Assembly (NCBI RefSeq): GCF_050948175.1
Contig: NW_027490177.1
Location: 930,001-994,000, forward strand
Length of the DNA: 64,000 nt
Origin: Xylocopa sonorina
Taxonomy: Eukaryota; Arthropoda; Insecta; Hymenoptera; Apidae
Direction: 5' to 3'
Notes under the pieces: model-generated
Seen by the model: only the letters and a program-made list of their open reading frames with translations
Database searches by the model: none
Told to the model about the DNA's origin: nothing
Part shown: piece after piece, positions 11,101-23,009 of the stretch
How positions within the stretch are numbered: position 1 is the stretch's first letter
How the letters are laid out: every line of letters begins with the position of its first letter
Made by a program: the position numbers and the translations under genes

Positions 11101-13939
11101 GAATATAAATGCGACACTTCCTTGCAAGGAAATAGCGTTTGCAAACGTCTACCTATCGTGGCAATAGAGTTCTAATGCTTCTTAAAACGCGATATCGCAT
11201 CTCATTTCTATATTTCATGGTAAGATATAATTTGATTTGCGAAGTGTCATGTATTCCTCGTCTACACTTCAAATGAATGTAAATGCGACACTTCCTTGCA
11301 AGGAAATAGCGTTTGCAGATGTCTATGTATCGTAGCAATAGATTTCTAATGCTTCTTAAAACGCGATATCGCATCTCATTTCTATGTGTCATGGTAAGAT
11401 ATAATATGATTGGCGAAGTGTTATGTATTCCTCGTCTACACTTCAAATGAATGTAAATGCGACACTTCCTCGCTAGGAAATAGCGTTTGCAGTTGTCTAC
11501 GTATCGTAGCAATAGATTTCCAATGCTTCTTAAAACGCGATATCGCATCTCATTTCTATGTTTCATGGTTAGATATAATATGATTTGCGAAGTGTCATGT
11601 ATTCCTCGTCTACACTTCAAATAAATGTAAATGCGACACTTCCTTGCAAGGGAATAGCGTTTGCAGATGTCTATGTATCGTAGCAATAGATTTCTAATGC
11701 TTCTTAAAACGCGATTTCGCATCTCATTTCTATGTTTCATGGTAAGATATAATATGATTTGCGATGTGTCATGCATTCCTCGTCTTCGAATCAAATGAAT
11801 GTAAATGCGACACTTCCTCGCTAGGAAATAGCGTTTGCAGTTGTCTACGTATCGTAGCAATAGATTTCCAATGCTTCTTAAAACGCGATATCGCATCTCA
11901 TTTCTATGTTTCATGGTAAGATATAATATGATTTGCGAAGTGTCATGTATTTCTCGTCTACACTTCAAATGAATGTAAATGCCACACTTCCCTGATAGGA
12001 AATAGCGTCTGCAGATGTCCAGGTATCGTAGCAATAGAGTTCTTATGATTCTTAAAACGCGATATCGCATCTCATTTCTATGTTTCATGGTAAGATATAA
12101 AATGATTTGCGAAGTGTTATGTATTCCTCGTCTACACTTCAAATGAATGTAAATGCGACACTTCCATGCAAGGAAATAGCGTTTGTAGATGTCTACGTAT
12201 CGTAGCAATAGAGTTCTTATGAATATTAAAACGCGATATCGCATCACATTTCTATGTTTCATGGTAAGGTATAATATGATTTGCGAAGTGTTATGTATTC
12301 CTCGTCTACACTTCATATGAATGTAAATGCGACACTTCCTTGCAAGGAAATAGCGTTTGCAGATGTCTACGTATCGTAGCAATGGAGTTCTTATGATTTT
12401 TAAAACGCGATATCGCATCTCATTTCTATGTTTCATGGTAAGATATAATATGATTTGCGAAGTGTCATGTATTCCTCGTCTACACTTCAAATAAATGTAA
12501 ATGCGACACTTCCTTGCAAGGAAATAGCGTTTGCAAACGTCTACCTACCGTAGCAATAGAGTTCTAATGCTTCTTAAAACGCGATATCGCATCTCATTTC
12601 TATATTTCATGGTAAGATATAATATGATTTGCGAAGTGTTATGTATTCTTCGTCTACACTTCAAATGAATGTAAATGAGACACTTCCTTGCAAGGAAATA
12701 GCGTTTGCAGATGTCTACGTATCGTAGCAATAGAGTTCTTATGATTCTTAAAACGCGATATCGCATCTCATTTCTATGTTTCATGGTAAGGTATAATATG
12801 ATTTGCGAAGTGTTATGTATCCCTCGTCTACACTTCAAATGAATGTAAATGCGACACTTCCTTGCAAGGAATTAGCGTTTGCAGATGTCTACGTATCGTA
12901 GCAATAGAGTTCTTATGATTCTTAAAACGCGATATCGCATCTCATTTCTATGTTTCATGGTAAGATATAATATGATTTGCGAAGTGTTATGTATTCCTCG
13001 TCTACACTTCAAATGAATGTAAATGCGACACTTCCTTGCAAGGAAATAGCGTTTGCAGTTGTCTACGTATCGTAGCAATAGATTTCCAATGCTTCTTAAA
13101 ACGCGATATCGCATCTCACTTCTATGTTTCATGGTAAGATATAATATGATTTGCGAAGTGTCATGTATTTCTCGTCTACACTTCAAATGAATGTAAATGC
13201 GACACTTCCTTGCAAGGAAATAGCGTTTGCAAACGTCTACCTATCGTGGCAATAGAGTTCTAATGCTTCTTAAAACGCGATATCGCATCTCATTTGTATA
13301 TTTCATGGTAAGATATAATTTGATATGCGAAGTGTCATGTATTCCTCGTCTACACTTCAAATGAATGTAAATGCGACACTTCCTTGCAAGGAAATAGCGT
13401 TTGCAGATGTCTATGTATCGTAGCAATAGATTTCTAATGCTTCTTAAAACGCGATTTCGCATCTCATTTCTATGTTTCATGGTAAGATATAATATGATTT
13501 GCGAAGTGTTATGCATTCCAAGTCCACGATTCAAATGAATGTAAATGCGACACTTCCTTGCAAGGAAATAGCGTTTGCAGATGTCTACGTATCGTAGCAA
13601 TAGAGTTCTTATGATTCTTAAAACGCGATATCGCATCTCATTTCTATGCTTCATGGTAAGATATAATATGATTTGCGAAGTGTCATGTATTCCTCGTCTA
13701 CACTTCAAATGAATGTAAATGCGACACTACCTTGCTAGGAACTAGCGTCTGCAGATGTCTAGGTATCGCAGCAATAGAGTTCTAATGCTTCTTAAAACGC
13801 GATATCGCATCTCATTTCTATGTGTCATGGTAAGATATAATATGATTTGCGAAGTGTTATGTATTCCTCGTCTACACTTCAAATGAATGTGAATGCGACA
13901 CTTCCTCGCTAGGAAATAGCGTTTGCAGTTGTCTACGTA

Positions 13940-15420
13940 TCGTAGCAATAGATTTCCAATGCTTCTTAAAACGCGATATCGCATCTCATTTCTATGTTTC
14001 ATGGTAAGATATAATATGATTTGCGAAGTGTCATGTATTCCTCGTCTACACTTCAAATAAATGTAAATGCGACACTTCCTTGCAAGGAAATAGCGTTTGC
14101 AGATGTCTATGTATCGTAGCAATAGATTTCTAATGCTTCTTAAAACGCGATTTCGCATCTCATTTCTATGTTTCATGGTAAGATATAATATGATTTGCGA
14201 AGTGTCATGCATTCCTCGTCTTCGAATCAAACGAATGTAAATGCGACACTTCCTTGCAAGGAAATAGCGTTTGCAGATGTCTACGTATCGTAGCAATAGA
14301 GTTCTTATGATTCTTAAAACGCGATATCGCATCTCATTTCTATGTTTCATGGTAAGATATAATATGATTTGCGAAGTGTCATGTATTCCTCGTCTACACT
14401 TCAAATGAATGTAAATGCGACACTTCCTTGCAAGGAAATAGCGTTTGCAAACGTCTGCCTACCGTAGCAATAGAGTTCTAATGCTTCTTAAAACGCGATA
14501 TCGCATCTCATTTCTATGATTCATGGTAAGATATAATATGATTTGCGAAGTGACATGTATTCCTCGTCTACACTTCAAATGAATGTAAATGCGACACTTC
14601 CATGCAAGGAAATAGCGTTTGTAGATGTCTACGTATCGTAGCAATAGAGTTCTTATGTATATTAAAACGCGATATCGCATCACATTTCTATGTTTCATGG
14701 TAAGGTATAATATGATTTGCGAAGTGTTATGTATTCCTCGTCTACACTTCAAATGAATGTAAATGCGACACTTCCTTGCAAGGAAATAGCGTTTGCAGAT
14801 GTCTACGTATCGTAGCAATAGAGTTCTTATGATTTTTAAAACGCGATATCGCAACTCATTTCTATGTTTCATGGTACGATATAATATGATTTGCGAAGTG
14901 TCATGTATTCCTCGTCTACACTTCAAATGAATGTAAATGCGACACTTCCTTGCAAGGAAATAGCGTTTGCAAACGTCTACCTACCGCAGTAATAGAGTTC
15001 TAATGCTTCTTAAAACGCGATATCGCATCTCATTTCTATATTTCATGGTAAGATATAATATGATTTGCGAAGTGTTATGTATTCCTCGTCTACACTTCAA
15101 ATGATTGTAAATGAGACACTTCCTTGCAAGGAAATAGCGTTTGCAGATGTCTACGTATCGTAGCAATAGAGTTCTTATGATTCTTAAAACGCGATATCGC
15201 ATCTCATTTCTATGTTTCATGGTAAGGTATAATATGATTTGCGAAGTGTTATGTATTCCTCGTCTACACTTCAAATGAATGTAAATGCGACACCTCCTTG
15301 CAAGGAAATAGCGTTTGCAGATGTCTACGTATCGTAGCAATAGAGTTCTTATGATTTTTAAAACGCGATATCGCAACTCATTTCTATGTTTCATGGTACG
15401 ATATAATATGATTTGCGAAG
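13940..15420. repeat. Left copy of a 2958-bp-offset duplication (partner about 16898-18378)
   Basis: This segment recurs 17 monomers (2958 bp) downstream with rare markers conserved: 'cttcaaataaatg' (14052/17010), 'gtcttcgaatcaaacg' (14218/17176), 'gtctgcctaccg' (14454/17412) and 'aaatgattgtaaatgag' (about 15098/18056). The match fails at about 15421/18379, where 'gtgtcatg' faces 'gtgttatg'. From there the right side instead matches 16639-17000 at an offset of 1740 bp (10 monomers), including 'gtcaatctatcttagc' at 16889 and 18629. The two copies bracket the trimer array, which indicates successive overlapping unequal exchanges. Confidence 0.85.
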
Positions 15421-16894
15421 TGTCATGTATTCCTCGTCTACACTTCAAATGAATGTAAATGCGACACTTCCTTGCAAGGAAATAGCGTTTGCAAACGTCT
15501 ACCTACCGCAGTAATAGAGTTCTAATGCTTCTTAAAACGCGATATCGCATCTCATTTCTATATTTCATGGTAAGATATAATATGATTTGCGAAGTGTTAT
15601 GTATTCCTCGTCTACACTTCAAATGAATGTAAATGAGAAACTTCCTTGCAAGGAAATAGCGTTTGCAGATGTCTACGTATCGTAGCAATAGAGTTCTTAT
15701 GATTCTTAAAACGCGATATCGCATCTCATTTCTATGTTTCATGGTAAGGTATAATATGATTTGCGAAGTGTTATGTATTCCTCGTCTACACTTCAAATGA
15801 ATGTAAATGCGACACTTCCTTGCAAGGAAATAGCGTTTGCAGATGTCTACGTATCGTAGCAATAGAGTTCTTATGATTTTTAAAACGCGATATCGCAACT
15901 CATTTCTATGTTTCATGGTACGATATAATATGATTTGCGAAGTGTCATGTATTCCTCGTCTACACTTCAAATGAATGTAAATGCGACACTTCCTTGCAAG
16001 GAAATATCGTTTGCAAACGTCTACCTACCGCAGTAATAGAGTTCTAATGCTTCTTAAAACGCGATATCGCATCTCATTTCTATATTTCATGGTAAGATAT
16101 AATATGATTTGCGAAGTGTTATGTATTCCTCGTCTACACTTCAAATGAATGTAAATGAGACACTTCCTTGCAAGGAAATAGCGTTTGCAGATGTCTACGT
16201 ATCGTAGCAATAGAGTTCTTATGATTCTTAAAACGCGATATCGCATCTCATTTCTATGTTTCATGGTAAGGTATAATATGATTTGCGAAGTGTTATGTAT
16301 TCCTCGTCTACACTTCAAATGAATGTAAATGCGACACTTCCTTGCAAGGAAATAGCGTTTGCAGATGTCTACGTATCGTAGCAATAGAGTTCTTATGATT
16401 TTTAAAACGCGATATCGCAACTCATTTCTATGTTTCATGGTACGATATAATATGATTTGCGAAGTGTCATGTATTCCTCGTCTACACTTCAAATGAATGT
16501 AAATGCGACACTTCCTTGCAAGGAAATAGCGTTTGCAAACGTCTACCTACCGCAGTAATAGAGTTCTAATGCTTCTTAAAACGCGATATCGCATCTCATT
16601 TCTATATTTCATGGTAAGATATAATATGATTTGCGAAGTGTTATGTATTCCTCGTCTACACTTCAAATGAATGTAAATGAGAAACTTCCTTGCAAGGAAA
16701 TAGCGTTTGCAGATGTCTACGTATCGTAGCAATAGAGTTCTTATGATTCTTAAAACGCGATATCGCATCTCATTTCTATGTTTCATGGTAAGGTATAATA
16801 TGATTTGCGAAGTGTTATGTATTCCTCGTCTACACTTCAAATGAATGTTAATGCGACACTTCGTTGCAAGGAAATAGCGTTTGCGAATGTCAAT
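14981..16894. repeat. Trimer higher-order repeat array (522-bp unit)
   Basis: The marker CTACCGCAGT starts at 14981, 15503, 16025 and 16547, exactly 522 bp apart. Each unit is three distinguishable monomers. The first has 'ctaccgcagt', 'ctatatttc' and 'aaatgaga'. The second has 'cttatgattctt' and 'ggtaaggtataat'. The third has 'cttatgattttt', 'cgcaactc' and 'ggtacgatataat'. Adjacent units differ by only a few bases (for example 'gagacac' against 'gagaaac', and 'tcctcc' once for 'tccttc'), so the amplification is recent. The last unit changes over after about 16840 to a monomer with 'gttaatgcgacacttcgttgc'. Confidence 0.92.
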
Positions 16895-19800
16895 CTATCT
16901 TAGCAATAGTGTTCTAATGCTTCTTAAAACGCGATATCGCATCTCGTTTCTATGTTTCATGGTAAGATATAATATGATTTGCGAAGTGTCATGTATTCCT
17001 CGTCTACACTTCAAATAAATGTAAATGCGACACTTCCTTGCAAGGAAATAGCGTTTGCAGATGTCTATGTATCGTAGCAATAGATTTCTAATGCTTCTTA
17101 AAACGCGATTTCGCATCTCATTTCTATGTTTCATGGTAAGATATAATATGATTTGCGAAGTGTCATGCATTCCTCGTCTTCGAATCAAACGAATGTAAAT
17201 GCGACACTTCCTTGCAAGGAAATAGCGTTTGCAGATGTCTACGTATCGTAGCAATAGAGTTCTTATGATTCTTAAAACGCGATATCGCATCTCATTTCTA
17301 TGTTTCATGGTAAGATATAATATGATTTGCGAAGTGTCATGTATTCCTCGTCTACACTTCAAATGAATGTAAATGCGACACTTCCTTGCAAGGAAATAGC
17401 GTTTGCAAACGTCTGCCTACCGTAGCAATAGAGTTCTAATGCTTCTTAAAACGCGATATCGCATCTCATGTCTATGATTCATGGTAAGATATAATATGAT
17501 TTGCGAAGTGACATGTATTCCTCGTCTACACTTCAAATGAATGTAAATGCGACACTTCCATGCAAGGAAATAGCGTTTGTAGATGTCTACGTATCGTAGC
17601 AATAGAGTTCTTATGAATATTAAAACGCGATATCGCATCACATTTCTATGTTTCATGGTAAGGTATAATATGATTTGCGAAGTGTTATGTATTCCTCGTC
17701 TACACTTCAAATGAATGTAAATGCGACACTTCCTTGCAAGGAAATAGCGTTTGCAGATGTCTACGTATCGTAGCAATAGAGTTCTTATGATTTTTAAAAC
17801 GCGATATCGCAACTCATTTCTATGTTTCATGATACGATATAATATGATTTGCGAAGTGTCATGTATTCCTCGTCTACACTTCAAATGAATGTAAATGCGA
17901 CACTTCCTTGCAAGGAAATAGCGTTTGCAAACGTCTACCTACCGCAGTAATAGAGTTCTAATGCTTCTTAAAACGCGATATCGCATCTCATTTCTATATT
18001 TCATGGTAAGATATAATATGATTTGCGAAGTGTTATGTATTCCTCGTCTACACTTCAAATGATTGTAAATGAGACACTTCCTTGCAAGGAAATAGCGTTT
18101 GCAGATGTCTACGTATCGTAGCAATAGAGTTCTTATGATTCTTAAAACGCGATATCGCATCTCATTTCTATGTTTCATGGTAAGGTATAATATGATTTGC
18201 GAAGTGTTATGTATTCCTCGTCTACACTTCAAATGAATGTAAATGCGACACTTCCTTGCAAGGAAATAGCGTTTGCAGATGTCTACGTATCGTAGCAATA
18301 GAGTTCTTATGATTTTTAAAACGCGATATCGCAACTCATTTCTATGTTTCATGGTACGATATAATATGATTTGCGAAGTGTTATGTATTCCTCGTCTACA
18401 CTTCAAATGAATGTAAATGAGAAACTTCCTTGCAAGGAAATAGCGTTTGCAGATGTCTACGTATCGTAGCAATAGAGTTCTTATGATTCTTAAAACGCGA
18501 TATCGCATCTCATTTCTATGTTTCATGGTAAGGTATAATATGATTTGCGAAGTGTTATGTATTCCTCGTCTACACTTCAAATGAATGTTAATGCGACACT
18601 TCGTTGCAAGGAAATAGCGTTTGCGAATGTCAATCTATCTTAGCAATAGTGTTCTAATGCTTCTTAAAACGCGATATCGCATCTCGTTTCTATGTTTCAT
18701 GGTAAGATATAATATGATTTGCGAAGTGTCATGTATTCCTCGTCTACACTTCAAATGAATGTATATGCGACACTTCCTTGCAGGAAATAGCGTTTGCAGA
18801 TGTCTACGTATCGTAGCAATAGAGTTCTTATGATTCTTAAAACGCGATATCGCATCTCATTTCTATGTTTCATGGTAAGATATAATATGAATTGCGAAGT
18901 GTCATGTATACCTCGTCTACACTTCAAATGAATGTAAATGCGACACTTCCTTGCAAGGAAATAGCGTTTGCGAATGTCTATCTATCGTAGCAATAGTGTT
19001 CTAATGCTTCTTAAAACGCGATATCGCATCTCATTTCTATGTTTCATGGTAAGATATAATATGATTTGCGAAGTGTTGTGCATTCCTCGTCTACGATTCA
19101 AATGAATGTAAATGCGACACTTCCTTGTAAGGAAATAGCGTTTGCAGATGTCTACGTATTGTAGCAATAGAGTTCTTATGATTCTTAAAACGCGATATCG
19201 CATCTCATTACTATGTTTCATGGTAAGATATAATATGATTTGCGAAGTGTCATGTATTCCTCGTCTACACTTCAAATGAATGTAAATGCGACACTTCCTT
19301 GCAAGGAAATAGTGTTTGCAAACGTCTACCTACCGTAGCAATAGAGTTCTAATGCTTCTTAAAACGCGATATCGCATCTCATTTCTATATTTCATGGTAA
19401 GATATAATATGATTTGCGAAGTGTTATGTATTCCCCGTCTATACTTCAAATGAATGTAAATGCGACACTTCCATGCAAGGAAATAGCGTTTGTAGATGTC
19501 TACGTGTCGTAGCAATAGAGTTCTTATGAATATTAAAACGCGATATCGCATCACATTTCTATGTTTCATGGTAAGGTATAATATGATTTGCGAAGTGTTA
19601 TGTATTCCTCGTCTACACTTCAAATGAATGTAAATGCGACACTTCCTTGCAAGGAAATAGCGTTTGCGAATATCTATCTATCGTAGCAATAGTGTTCTAA
19701 TGCTTCTTAAAACGCGATATCGCATCTCGTTTCTATGTTTCATGGTAAGATATAATATGATTTGCGAAGTGTCATGTATTCCTCGTCTACACTTCAAATG

Positions 19801-22800
19801 AATGTAATTGCGACACTTCCTTGCAGGAAATATGGTTTGCAGATGTCTACGTATCGTAGCAATAGAGTTCTTATTATTCTTAAAACGCGATATCGCATCT
19901 CATTTCTATGTTTCATGGTAAGATATAATATGAATTGCGAAGTGTCATGTATACCTCGTCTACACTTCAAATGAATGTAAATGCGACACTTCCTTGCAAG
20001 GAAATAGCGTTTGTAGATGTCTACGTATCGTAGCAATAGAGTTCTTATGAATATTAAAACGCGATATTGCATCACATTTCTATGTTTCATGGTAAGATAT
20101 AATATGATTTGCGAAGTGTTATGTATTCCTCGTCTACACTTCAAATGAATGTAAATGAGACACTTCCTTGCATGGAAATAGCGTTTGCAAACGTCTACCT
20201 ACCGCAGCAATAGAGTTCTAATGCTTCTTAAAACGCGATATCGCATCTCATTTCTATATTTCATGGTACGGTATAATATGATTTGCGAAGTGTTATGTAT
20301 TCCTCGTCTACACTTCAAATGAATGTAAATGCGACACTTCCTTGCAAGGAAATAGCGTTTGCAGATGTCTACGTATCGTAGCAATGTAGTTCTTATGATT
20401 TTTAGAACGCGATATCGCATCTCATTTCTATGTTTCATGGTACGATATAATATGATTTGCGAAGTGTCATGTATTCCTCGTCTATACTTCAAATGAATGT
20501 AAATGCCACACTTCCTTGCAAGGAAATAGCGTTTGCAAACGTCTACCTACCGCAGCAATAGAGTTCTAATGCTTCTTAAAACGCGATATCGCATCTGATT
20601 TCTATATTTCATGGTAAGATATAATATGATTTGCGAAGTGTTATGTATTCCTCGTCTACACTTCAAATGAATGTAAATGAGACACTTCCTTGCAAGGAAA
20701 TAGCGTTTGCAGATGTCTACGTACCGTAGCAATAGAGTTCTTATGATTCTTAAAACGCGATATCGCATCTCATTTCTATGTTTCATGGTAAGGTATAATA
20801 TTATTTGCGAAGTGTTATGTATTCCTCGTCTACACTTCAAATGAATGTAAATGCGACACTTCCTTGCAAGGAAATAGCGTTTGCGAATGTCTATCTATCG
20901 TAGCAATAGTGTTCTAATGCTTCTTAAAACGCGATATCGCATCTCATTTCTATGTTTCATGGTAAGATATAATATGATTTGCGAAGTGTTATGCATTCCT
21001 CGTCTACGATTCAAATGAATGTAAATGCGACACTTCCTTGCAAGGAAATAGCGTTTGCAGATGTCCAGGTATCGCAGCAATAGAGTTCCAATGCTTCTTA
21101 AAACGCGATATCGCATCTCATTTCTATGTTTCATGGTAAGGTATAATATGATTTGCGAAGTGTTATGTATTCCTCGTCTACACTTCAAATGAATGTGAAT
21201 GCGACACTTCCTCGCTAGGAAATAGCGTTTGCAGTTGTCTACGTATCGTAGCAATAGATTTCCAATGCTTCTTAAAACGCGATATCGCATCTCACTTCTA
21301 TGTTTCATGGTAAGATATAATATGATTTGCGAAGTGTCATGTATTTCTCGTCTACACTTCAAATGAATGTAAATGCCACACTTCCCTGATAGGAAATAGC
21401 GTCTGCAGATGTCCAGGTATCGTAGCAATAGAGTTCTTATGATTCTTAAAACGCGATATCGCATCTCACTTCTATGTTTCATGGTAAGATATAAATTGAT
21501 TTCCGAAGTGTTATGTATTCCTCGTCTACACTTCAAATGAATGTAAATGCGACACTTCCTTGCAAGGAAATAGCGTTTGCAAACGTCTACCTATCGTAGC
21601 AATAGAGTTCTAATGCTTCTTAAAACGCGATATAGCATCTCATTTCTATATTTCATGGTAAGATATAACTTGATTTGCGAAGTGTCATGTATTCCTCGTC
21701 TACACTTCAAATGAATGTAAATGCGACTCTTCCTTGCAAGGAAATAGCGTTTGCAGATGTCTATGTATCGTAACAATAGATTTCTAATGCTTCTTAAAAC
21801 GCGATTTCGCATCTCATTTCTATGTTTCATGGTAAGATATAATATGATTTGCGAAGTGTTATGCATTTCTCGTCTACGATTCAAATGAATGTAAATGCGA
21901 CACTTCCTTGCAAGGAAATAGCGTTTGCAGATGTCTACGTATCGTAGCAATAGAGTTCTTATGATTCTGAAAACGCGATATCGCATCTCATTTCTATGTT
22001 TCATGGTAAGATATAATATGATTTGCGAAGTGTCATGTATTTCTCGTCTACACTTCAAATGAATGTAAATGCCACACTTCCCTGATAGGAAATAGCGTCT
22101 GCAGATGTCCAGGTATCGTAGCAATAGAGTTCTTATGATTCTTAAATCGCGATATCGCATCTCACTTCTATGTTTCATGGTAAGATATAAAATGATTTCC
22201 GAAGTGTTATGTATTCCTCGTCTACACTTCAAATGAATGTAAATGCGACACTTCCTTGCAAGGAAATAGCGTTTGCAAACGTCTACCTATCGTAGCAATA
22301 AAGTTCTAATGCTTCTTAAAACGCGACATCGCATCTCATTTCTATATTTCATGGTAAGATATAACTTGATTTGCGAAGTGTCATGTATTCCTCGTCTACA
22401 CTTCAAATGAATGTAAATGCGACACTTCCTTGCAAGGAAATAGCGTTTGCAGATGTCTATGTATCGTAGCAATAGAGTTCTTATGATTTTTAAAACGCGA
22501 TATCGCATCTCATTTCTATGTTTCATGGTACGATATAATATGATTTGCGAAGTGTCATGCATTCCTCGTCTACACTTCAAATGAATGTAAATGCCACACT
22601 TCCTTGCAAGGAAATAGCGTTTGCAAACGTCTACCTACCGCAGCAATAGAGTTCTAATGCTTCTTAAAACGCGATATCGCATCTGATTTCTATATTTCAT
22701 GGTAAGATATAATATGATTTGCGAAGTGTTATGTATTCCTTTCCACACTTCAAATGAATGTAAATGAGACACTTCCTTGCAAGGAAATAGCGTTTGCAGA

Positions 22801-23009
22801 TGTCTACGTACCGTAGCAATAGAGTTCTTATGATTCTTAAAACGCGATATCGCATCTCATTTCTATGTTTCATGGTAAGGTATAATATTATTTGCGAAGT
22901 GTTATGTATTCCTCGTCCACACTTCAAATGAATGTAAATGCGACACTTCCTTGCAAGGAAATAGCGTTTGCGAATGTCTATCTATCGTAGCAATAGTGTT
23001 CTAATGCTT

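Larger units (their letters stand above)
11100..23000. repeat. Domain 3: mixed monomers with local dimer and trimer HOR
   Basis: Monomers alternate between a class with 'gcagatgtctacgtatcg' plus 'ttcttatgattctt' and a class with 'gcaaacgtctacctacc' or 'cctatc' plus 'ttctaatgcttctt'. Dimer and trimer spacings (348 and 522 bp) dominate. The domain contains a pure trimer run (listed separately), a 17-monomer-offset duplication and one-base deletions at about 18771-18790, 19821-19830 and 22738-22747. The last shifts the reverse open frame. No non-satellite sequence was found. Confidence 0.8.
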
